From Isoperla grammatica (taxonomy: Eukaryota; Arthropoda; Insecta; Plecoptera; Perlodidae), in contig OX246741.1 of the NCBI GenBank assembly GCA_945910005.1, positions 5,605,201-5,669,200 on the forward strand: a stretch of 64,000 nucleotides of DNA, read 5' to 3'. The notes under the pieces are model-generated. The model saw nothing but the letters and a program-made list of their open reading frames with translations. It made no database searches and was not told the origin of the DNA. A program made the translations under genes and the position numbers. Positions 56,890-64,000 of this stretch are shown here, in pieces. Every line of letters starts with the position of its first letter. Position 1 is the stretch's first letter.

Positions 56890-57086
56890 TAAAGTGAGCA
56901 CCAGCTTTTACCGGCTGTGCCCCTCTTCAGAAGTCAGGACTTTCTAGTATTTTAAGGTGTTTAGATCCTTGCGAAGGAATGTCCTAGGACTGTATTAAGA
57001 CTCAATTCCAGGATTGGGGAACCTTCAGTCGGGATTACCAGTGTCCGAGATCAAACCAGCGACCTTCTGTATTAGATTCCCATGTA
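56890..57086 (-). repeat. tRNA-derived SINE on the minus strand, unit A
   Basis: In minus orientation it reads AGGTCGCTGGTTTGATCTCG (box-B region), then GACTGAAGGTTCCCC, AGGACATTCCTTCGCAAGG and GAAGAGGGGCACAGCCGGT, ending AAAGCTGGTGCTCAC. The order matches the SINE body at 43.0-43.4 kb. Copy B (62462-62600) has lost about 60 bp in the middle. Confidence 0.7.
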
Positions 57087-57801
57087 TGTATTTGTTATTA
57101 TTATAATCGGTAAACATAATATGTATTGAGCTGTACGATTCTAATATTCTATTATATTTATCTTATTCTCACAGAATATCATAACTTTACACCACGAAAT
57201 ACCAAAGAAACTGAATACTTGGTCTCGGCGTGGCAGGTGCTGCTCTGGAAGGATCTTTACGGCGGGTTGCCTATGCGACAGCTGCCAGGCGCACCGTACG
57301 GTGGCGCTGACGGCAGACAACAGAACTAACGCGATAAATCGTATCACGAGACAACTTCGCGTGTGTTGCAAATAATCTTCAATACAAGATAATATCTTAG
57401 TAATCGTATTACTGTGGAAAATTAATTAATTAAAATAATTTTATTTAGGCCTGAAGGACTACAATCAACAAAACAACAACCTACACAAATAAAAGATAAT
57501 ATTGCATCGAGATTACGAACTCAACTTTTTTTTGTATAGTACGTAAGAGAACAATTTGTTTGAAACCAAATTAGTTTCGCTACCTTCTCAATACAAATAC
57601 AAGATTGTGTTGATACTTTTGTTTTTTATATTCAGGCTTCGCCTACGTGAAATCACCATTTAGTCATGTAGCCTATACTCCCAGATGAATAAATGTAGTA
57701 AAAGTTTTGAAAAGGTGAGCCAGTATTCACAGAGGAAAAATATACATGGACCCTATTTAATAATGTCAAAGTAAACCCAATCAAACATACAGTCAACTTT
57801 A
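57087..57801. other. Right end of unit A, no gene seen
   Basis: Conserved in unit B at 62601-63468. It contains CCAGGCGCACCGTACGGTGGCGCTGAC, which includes the palindrome CACCGTACGGTG (57291-57302), in a small GC-rich island. Minus- and plus-strand frames across it (57126-57371) have no recognisable product. Confidence 0.45.
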
Positions 57802-57809
57802 ATACCGGA

Positions 57810-58431
57810 TCCCGTTCTTCTATCCTACCCTACCCACATCCACAAGACCAACACAGCATGGACGGGGACCAACAAGTAGCAGACTTAATATTAATTCAAT
57901 TTCAAGCCAATCAAATATTGACGGATATGTTTTGATTATAGGGTAAGTATCTCTATCATACCGACAAACGAATACATGGCCTCACGTGGAAGAACGAAAC
58001 TGTGCTTGTTGTGCCTACACACAGATGTAAGAGCATAATCTAGGTTCTAGTTATCTAGTCTAGTTCCAAGAAAGTAAAATCATATTGATAACATACAAAG
58101 CATCAAACTTACGCACAATCAAGAACGTGCATCGTTTTAATTTTGCAACACAATACAATTGCGTTTTTTTTCTAAATAATTTTTGAAAACAATTATCTTG
58201 AACTTTGTCACTGTCGAAGGCAGTATTGAATAGCTGGTGCAGCTATTATGTCGTTATTTATCAGATATTGATTGCGACATACTGATTATACTTTCCTGCC
58301 TTGTGTACAGATACAAATAAGACAACAATTGAGGTTCTGGAAGGTAATGTGAGCAAGTACTGAAAATCGTTGTTTGTAAACCTTTTCCTCCAGAACTTCC
58401 AATAGAGGAAAATGAAACCCCAATCTACTAG
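57810..58431 (+). CDS. Candidate plus-strand exons, unit B
   Basis: Counterparts of the unit A blocks: donor GTAAGT after 57942, a 33-nt block 58311-58343 (acceptor TTGTGTACAG, donor GTAATG) and a block from 58394 (acceptor CCTTTTCCTCCAG). The last two join as DTNKTTIEVLE and ELPIEENETPIY, then TAG at 58429-58431, so the B frame closes where A reads on. A 1-nt indel separates the first blocks of A and B. Product unknown; the open frame is short and may not be translated. Confidence 0.3.
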
Positions 58432-58841
58432 AAACAATACTCAATACAATCGGGTGTGTATGCATATATTTTTATTTCGTAATTAAGTCTATATTAGTAC
58501 ACTTCAACATGGTTTCTTTGAATTCTTTCTATATAATATACCCCTTGGATGCAAACAATTTAGTATTAATAACAATAATAATAAATGTTGTTAAGAATCC
58601 ACCACCACCACCACCGCCACTTCTATCAATTATCAATTTCGATGTCACCATTATTTTATTCCCATAACACAATCAAATACCTCCACCACAAAATGAGTTA
58701 ATGTAAGAAATAATATTTTAATTTAACGTAATAGGGTTACATAACAATGTGTATGTAATAATATTTAAACACAAAAAACTTAATGCAATATAAAATAATA
58801 ATTTCTTGACGTGCACATAAGTATAATTATTCGTAACTCAT
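58432..58841. other. Spacer between plus-strand blocks and LRR copy B
   Basis: Contains the ACCACCACCACCGCC microsatellite also seen in unit A at 51430, and the empty target site of the unit A hAT element near 58678-58690. Confidence 0.6.
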
Positions 58842-59763
58842 TTATTTCAATGGTTCGTCATCTATTCGTTGAATGCTACCCTTGTTTACATTGAAATCCT
58901 GAAGCAAATCTCCTTCCAAATCAGCTGTTTCAGTTTGTGTACTCAGCTTCCTAATCATCAAGAAGAGAACACAAGCAATCACTGCAAGACACCCTATTAC
59001 AATCAGAATAACAAACAAACCACTTTCCTCAATCTCCCTTTTTCGGGATGCATTTATGTCATTTGTTACTGGTGTTTGTTTGTTGGGTGACGTTGGATTC
59101 GAAAGAACGACGACCGGAGATGGAGTAGTATCATCATATGAGTTACCTTCTACATGAGCTTCTTCATGAATTGGAGTGAATCATAGGCGTTGTGCCTGGT
59201 GGTGTTACCTCGGTGGTTGTGGTATCACAGCTAATACGTGGGGCATCGCATTGGATGGTTCTGACATTGTGTCCAAGCCCTCGTTTCAGCTCCAAACAGT
59301 CAATACAGGGATTCTGCGTAACGTCCAGATATATCAGCTTTTTGAACCGCTTCGAAATTATAATAAGCGTTTTGGTGTCCGTCAACTCGTTGTGCGATAA
59401 ATCAAGATGGCGGACATGTTTCTCAAAGGAGGTGTTTTCGAACGCGTTCTCATCGATAATGGCAATGCAAGAGTTACGCATCTTCAACATACGCACTCTG
59501 GGTGCGTTGACGCTTGTGAACGTGTCTTGTGTGATGTGCGGGAGGTTGTTGTGGCTCATGTCCAGACGAGCGGTGGTTCGGGGTAGACTCGGGACGTAAT
59601 AAAGCCCTCGGCAAGTGACGTGAGTCTCGTGTTTTGGACGTGGCTCACACTCGCACATGAAGGGGCAGTCTTTCTCTACTTCCTGACGCCATGACAGTTC
59701 ACCCACAGCCAGGGAGACGACCACAGCCATCAGCATAAACGAGAACATCATCATCTTAACCAT
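58842..59763 (-). pseudogene. LRR membrane protein, copy B, frameshifted
   Basis: The start MVKMMMF lies at 59763 (an upstream in-frame ATG at 59796 would fall in the intron). A signal peptide, LRR N-terminal cap (CPFMCECEP), three LRRs and a C-terminal cap (NPCIDCLEL) align with copy A. Copy A's extra 27-residue segment after ELSLRQEVEK is absent. An 11-nt deletion near 59175 shifts the frame, giving a stop after TTPMIHSNS. The lost reading continues downstream in another frame as a Thr/Pro stalk, the membrane helix (FVILIVIGCLAVIACVLFLM) and a tail ending at TAA 58842-58844; this tail lacks the YENM of copy A and differs at its end because of a further 1-nt change. As it stands the gene could yield only a secreted protein of about 200 residues. 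Confidence 0.85.
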
Positions 59764-59796
59764 TTCCATATAGTGTCCTGAAAAATGGAAGATCAT

Positions 59797-59913
59797 TTGA
59801 TTGACATTTGAATCCTTTTCCTCCCCTTTACGTCCTACTTGTCCCTCACCGACGTCATGTTCCAGTACGTCGTTAACAACAAATATGCCCTAATCTTAAA
59901 TCTAATCTTAGTT
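59797..59913. other. Intron start, LRR copy B
   Basis: Follows the CCATTTTTCAG acceptor at 59778-59788. No coding signal. Confidence 0.5.
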
Positions 59914-60085
59914 AATAGGCCTTTTACAGAATTGATCTAAGGGTCCTAGATAGAATTAATAGATAGAATTAATCACGGCCCTCTAGATCTTCAATGACAA
60001 CAATGCACAACAGTGAAAAATGCACCATAATATAACATTTGAACGGCGCTCTAGATCAATTCTGAAAGTCAACTATTGGCCCCTC
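59914..60085. mobile_element. MITE, complete copy, unit B
   Basis: Left TAATAGGCCTTTTACAGAATT and right AATTCTGAAAGTCAACTATTGG are imperfect inverted ends, with inner GATCTAAGGGTCC and GGCGCTCTAGATC pairing. The same family is at 7900-8100. In unit A the right end was deleted together with about 300 bp. Confidence 0.7.
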
Positions 60086-61138
60086 AAAATAGACTAGACG
60101 CATTCTGGTGGCAAGAAAAACTACTATAAGGATGAGTTTATCTGTCAGTTGTTCATTGTTGCTTTATCGTTAAATCATCAATGGCGCAGATAAGGGTGTT
60201 GCTTAGCAGCGCTATCTATGTGTTAGTTTGAGTCTCCAATTGCCCTGAGTAAACAACGTTTTTCCACGATAAAGGTGTGAAACAAACTTAAAGAGAATTG
60301 AAGCGATTTATTGACTTGGGCAGATAGTTTTGAATGGTTTTTCTTTTTTTTACATAAGTTGCGATATTTTTAAACAATTCGTGATTGCAAGGAGGAGTGA
60401 AAATGATAACGATACAAATGATAACCTCATTTATAACTACTTGAGAAAAGCTGGCATTGTATACCTCAAATGTATAATGGCTCTTATGCTTCCCCATGGG
60501 GGAGGGAGGGGGGGGGGGGGGGGAGGGGGAGGGTTGCTAAAATAAATATAAATACATGCAAGTATTTTAAATTATTGGAGTCATGACTTGAGATTGTTCG
60601 TATTTTGGTCGACGCAATAATTACGTTACACGCGGTAATGTTAAGTATGAATGTAAAATAAAATGAAATGTTTTCAAGTAAATACGATTGAAGTTTTGTT
60701 CAAATAAGTAAAATATCTTCAACTTTTAGGGTCTCTACTCTACTGAGTCAATATACTGAACAGTTCTTCATGTAATAACGTTCTTATTAATGTTATCTAT
60801 TGCAGATTGATCATCTGAATGTGTCATGGATGGTGTTTGATTCAAGATTACAATTCAGACATTACGTAAACGAATGACGTAAATATCTTATCGAATCGAA
60901 ATGAGGACACAACGATGAGTCACAATCTGAAGCCTTTTGCGATAAAATAAATATAAAATTATTATAATATTTTAGTTTATTGTTTTGCCATTCAGAATGG
61001 AGACAGTACTTTTTTTAAACAACAGCAGGTTTCTTACAATATTTTTTCCTAAGAAAACCTTCCCAGGGACAATCCATGTCCTCTTCAGGGGACGCCACTC
61101 CAAGTTAATTAGTTATTTAACGGGTACTCAGTACTCAC
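60086..61138. other. Intron-like DNA, unit B
   Basis: 60086-60370 is retained only in B. Poly(G)-rich tract at 60497-60530. The remainder aligns with unit A. No gene is seen. Confidence 0.55.
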
Positions 61139-61153
61139 CCTTTTATGGAGGTT

Positions 61154-61533
61154 TTACCAATCTTCTTGTTCCTTTCGTTTCTTAGGTTTTCGTCCGTTTT
61201 CAGTTTCTTTGACTTTCCTTGTACCCCTTCTTTGGAGTACGGCTTTAAGAAACAAGAAGACAGTATGTAGCAAAATATTATTGAAATTCAACCAATTCTG
61301 ATTTTTGATTTGTTTGCAACATAATCTATCTTGAAGTTTTAAGAGATACAGTGTATTTGGAAATTAAAATGAGTAAAACTGATAGAGAACACAAGTAAGA
61401 ATTGTTCTATTGTTAAGCCAAACCCCATAAAAAGCAAGAAAATTAGAAATAAAATTAATTATTACTTACCTCTTCTATTGCTCAGCTTATTCAAGCTGGT
61501 TAAGTTAGGTAATAAAGGTAAAGTTTCAGACAT
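61154..61533 (-). CDS. Small basic ORF split over two leader exons, copy B (50 aa)
   Basis: Exon 2 (61470-61555; acceptor CTTTTTTAG, donor GTAAGT) starts at ATG 61533 and encodes MSETLPLLPNLTSLNKLSNR. Exon 3 (61139-61242; acceptor TTTCTTAAAG, donor GTGAGT) continues through ETENGRKPKKRKEQEDW to TAA at 61154-61156. The stop would lie 29 nt before the LRR ATG after splicing. Compared with copy A, 10 of 64 coding bases in exon 2 differ and seven of the eight changed codons are replacements, while the basic ENGRKPK core is kept. Skipping exon 3 would join exon 2 in frame to the LRR start in B (codons RRGHYMEMVK) but not in A. Confidence 0.5.
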
Positions 61534-61555
61534 TGATCACGTGCGTCTCGGATAT

Positions 61556-61936
61556 CTAAAAAAGAAACAATCAGGCAGATTATTATGATACATAAACTTT
61601 ATAATACATAACTAATGTTTGCATAAATTTTATTACGAAGGTGCTTGGAATTAATATTTAGGGTTGAAACAATTCCAAACTAAGAATAAGCGTGTGAACA
61701 TTGCTGCAAAAAACAATGATGCAACAATATGGTATTGTATGAAACGCCAACATTCCTGATGCAATAACTATAAATAACCTGTAATAATAACAATATCAAT
61801 AAAAACACTAAAAGATTACACACTTTACAGCCCAGTCGATAGTCAATTTACGCCAGAATATCTGAGAAATACTTCCAGACCTCAAATTACATTCTATACT
61901 TATTTATGAATGACCTCAAGCAGGCTGTATACTTAC
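61556..61936. other. Intron between leader exons 1 and 2, unit B
   Basis: The counterpart of 55683-55979 with few differences. No other signal. Confidence 0.6.
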
Positions 61937-62019
61937 GCGTAGGGATTCCACGATGCCAAATCAACAACACCAACAGTCAGATGCTCTTATCTGTTCAGGC
62001 AAACTTGTAAACTGCAACT
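61937..62019 (-). other. Putative untranslated first exon of the LRR transcript, unit B
   Basis: Runs from the initiator-like TCAGTT to the donor ACGC|GTAAGT (61931-61936). It is 83 nt long without any ATG, which leaves the small ORF's ATG as the first start codon of the mRNA. Confidence 0.45.
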
Positions 62020-62050
62020 GAGGTAAAAACTAGGAATACGAAGCAATATA
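62016..62050 (-). promoter_or_regulatory. Putative core promoter: TATATT and TCAGTT initiator
   Basis: On the minus strand TATATT (62050-62045) lies 31 bases upstream of the A in TCAGTT (62021-62016), the standard TATA-to-start distance. TCAGTT matches the invertebrate initiator consensus TCAGTY. In unit A the corresponding motifs are mutated next to the outer exon copy. Confidence 0.4.
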
Positions 62051-62461
62051 TTTTGTTATCGCGTCCAAACGCAAGCGCAGAGACTTGTGAACGTCACTAG
62101 TCACTAGCGGTCCTGGTGGCTAATCATAGAAAGATAATAAAAAAAAAAAACTTAACCACGGTCGATAAAGAAGTTAGTCCTTTGAGAGAGAACTTCTTTG
62201 GCTGAAACAATGTATGTCTGTCTGTCCAATGATGACGCGCGGTGACCAATCAGAACTTGGAAAGAACTTGATAAAGAAGGCGTGTGTATACCCTTGATTA
62301 GCATGTCACAGAGTATAGATCCAGGGATTGTAAAGTAGCCAGCCATGAATGTTTCTTCAAAAGCGGAACTAGTGGTCTAGTGATTTTTGAGATCATCAAT
62401 TACATACAAACACTCAAACTCACTGAGTTCTTCATGATAATACATTTTTCGTAGCAATCTC
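62051..62461. other. Upstream DNA of LRR copy B
   Basis: Promoter-side sequence with an A tract at 62140-62149. No gene is seen. Confidence 0.45.
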
Positions 62462-62600
62462 TGCAGTAAAGTGAACACCAGCTTTTACCGGCTGTGCCAC
62501 TCTTCAGAAGTCACTACCAACTAATTCCAGGATTGGGGAACCTTCAGTCTGGATTACCGGTGTCCGAGATCAAACCAGCGACCTTCTGTATTAGATTCCC
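62462..62600 (-). repeat. tRNA-derived SINE, internally deleted, unit B
   Basis: Same element as 56890-57086. The block AGGACATTCCTTCGCAAGG with its flanks has been replaced by TACCAACTAA. The box-B-side sequence AGGTCGCTGGTTTGATCTCG is retained. Confidence 0.7.
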
Positions 62601-63192
62601 ATGTATGTATATGTTATTATTATAATCGGTAAACATAATATGTATTGAGCTGAACGATTCTAATATTCTATTATATTTATATGGTACTGTATTTATCTTA
62701 TCCTCACAGAATATCATAACTTTACAGCACGAAATGCCAAAGAAACTGAATACTTTGTATCGGCGTGGCAGGTGCTGCTCTGGAAGGAAGCTGTACGGCG
62801 GGTTGCCTATGTGCACAGCTGCCAGGCGCACCGTACGGTGGCGCTGACTGCAGACAACAGAACTAACGCGATAAATCGTATCACGAGCCAACTTCGCGTG
62901 TGTTGCCAATCTTCAGCACAAGATAATAACTTAGTAATCGTATTATTGTGGAGAATTAATATCTATATTTTATGTAGGCCTAAAGGTCTACAATCAACAA
63001 AACAACAACTTAAACAAATAAAAGATAATATTGCATCGAGATAACGAACTCAACTTTTTTTTGTATAGTAGGTAAGAGATTAATTTGTTTGAAACCAAAT
63101 TAGTTTTGCTACCTTCTCAATACAAATACATGATTGTGTTGATACTTTTGTTTTTTATATTGAGGCTTCGCCTATACGTGAAATCACCATTA
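62601..63192. other. Right part of unit B, no gene seen
   Basis: Aligned to 57087-57660. Contains the palindrome CACCGTACGGTG (62829-62840) in both units. Open frames (62544-63044) have no recognisable product. Confidence 0.45.
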
Positions 63193-63325
63193 ATGCCTCT
63201 AACTTCAATGTCCAGTTAAAGTGTTCTTGTAAGCCAAGTTTGGTGTATTTCTATTGGACGTTGTTATGGGGAAAACAATTTAACTGAAAAGTAGATTTTA
63301 ACTGGACATTGAAATACCGGCCCGG
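63193..63325. mobile_element. 133-bp MITE-like insertion, unit B only
   Basis: ACTTCAATGTCCAGTTAAA near 63201 and TTTTAACTGGACATTGAAAT near 63296 are inverted copies. Unit A at 57650-57665 has CACCATTTAGTCATG uninterrupted. The likely target is TA (63191-63192 and 63326-63327), as for Tc1/mariner-type MITEs. Confidence 0.7.
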
Positions 63326-63468
63326 TAGTCATGTAGCCTATACTCCCCAGATGATTAATGTAGTAAAAATTTGAAAAGGTGAGCCAGTATTCACAGAGGA
63401 AAAATATACATGGACCCTATTTAAAAAATGTCAAAGTAAACCCAATCAAACATACAGTCAACTTTAAA

Positions 63469-64000
63469 ACCTGAATTAAATCCGCTTCGAAGAAACCAAT
63501 AAGGAATATAAACGTGTACTTTTTGTGAACGTATGCAGGAAAATGCATTTCCCGTGTGGTTACATGAGTAACTACGTTCTACGCGTATATCTGTGCCCTG
63601 TGGTTTTGAAATAGCTCATTATTCAATACTGACATTCCCTTACCATTTCTAGGAAGACGGGTGTAGTGTTGTGCAGTATAGGACATACAGGGTAGCTAAG
63701 GACAACGAGGGCAGTGGCAATACAAATAATTATAGCAATATAATATTGTATACTCAAATGTGAGACTGCTTGAGAGGAAAACGTGTATTATAAGAATATT
63801 CTACTCCGAGTTTAAATTAATTGTAATATACTTGTCGTGACACAGTCTTACCGATGATTTCGTCACGAATGAGCGACTCTTGACCAATCAGTGATCGCCA
63901 TTTTAAATAAGGGCTCGCGAGTTGGCCACGAATTATTGCTCGTCTGGGACAGAAGCATCTGTTGGGTTTGCGACAAGTATTCGTCTGCCGTTGTAACTAT
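63469..64000. other. Single-copy right edge, no gene seen
   Basis: Sequence after the duplication boundary. No supported reading frame, RNA gene or bounded repeat. Confidence 0.4.

Larger units (their letters stand above)
50647..57801. repeat. Tandem segmental duplication, unit A (7.15 kb)
   Basis: Unit A begins at ACCGGATCCCGTTCTTC (50647) and ends with CAACTTTAATACCGG at about 57801, where unit B begins with the same ACCGGATCCCGTTCTTC. The order of plus-strand exon-like blocks, LRR gene, poly(G) tract, leader exons and SINE is the same in both units. Unit A additionally holds a hAT element (52068-52513), about 550 bp near 51490-52042 missing from B, and a 180-bp duplication at 55980-56390. 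It lacks about 300 bp that B retains at 60061-60370. Confidence 0.95.
57802..63468. repeat. Tandem segmental duplication, unit B (5.67 kb)
   Basis: Direct-repeat partner of 50647-57801, ending with AACATACAGTCAACTTTAA near 63468, after which identity with unit A stops. It is smaller than A because it lacks the hAT element, the approximately 550-bp and 700-bp segments and the first-exon duplication. It has its own 133-bp insertion at 63193-63325. Confidence 0.95.

Noticed and set aside
59764..59796. Upstream in-frame ATG of LRR copy B as the true start
   Set aside because: It lies before the CCATTTTTCAG acceptor, and the extra residues (MIFHFSGHY) would precede the signal peptide; copy A starts at the later MVK.

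Overview
Nuclear DNA of an animal, almost certainly an invertebrate; I cannot name the lineage. The evidence is GT-AG introns, a nuclear-type tRNA-Lys gene with internal box A/box B and a T-run terminator, a decayed Jockey-like LINE, several tRNA-derived SINEs, many non-autonomous DNA transposons with recognisable target-site duplications (TSDs), satellites, and frequent poly(G)/poly(C) tracts. Nothing looks prokaryotic, and conserved coding sequence is sparse.

Layout. 1-1.25 kb: 80-bp satellite. 1.25-8.1 kb: SINE remnants, two related hairpin elements with 11-15 bp TSDs, an AT-rich array, a 50-bp array and a MITE. 8.1-14.5 kb: mostly unassigned, with one LINE 3' end at about 12-12.9 kb. 14.5-16 kb: two copies of a 0.4-kb element bracketing a 119-bp tandem array. 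16.2-19 kb: a pogo-like MITE, a minus-strand chain of small exons with consensus splice sites, and CCTAGG-rich repeats carrying a Harbinger-like MITE. 19-34 kb: largely featureless, with one hairpin element and a minisatellite. 34.06 kb: tRNA-Lys(UUU). 35-44 kb: a 0.5-kb palindrome, a 21-bp minisatellite, a 2.3-kb foldback transposon with 9-bp TSDs, and a SINE whose head is a perfect hairpin. 44-50.6 kb: nothing recognisable.

50.65-63.47 kb is the main locus: a direct tandem duplication (unit A 50,647-57,801; unit B 57,802-63,468). Each unit carries, on the minus strand, a single-pass leucine-rich-repeat (LRR) membrane protein, intact in A (334 codons) and frameshifted in B. By splice-site reading, each also has a three-exon leader that encodes a small lysine/arginine-rich ORF (54 aa in A, 50 aa in B) ending only 16-29 nt before the LRR start codon. 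In unit B a TATA box and a TCAGTT initiator sit at the inferred transcription start. The leader exons differ between copies far more than an adjacent intron segment does, and nearly all exon-2 changes are amino-acid replacing. A hAT element in A, with its empty site in B, and a 31-bp palindrome at an A splice donor show recent remodelling. The whole model rests on splice-site reading and comparison of the two copies; no database or transcript was consulted.
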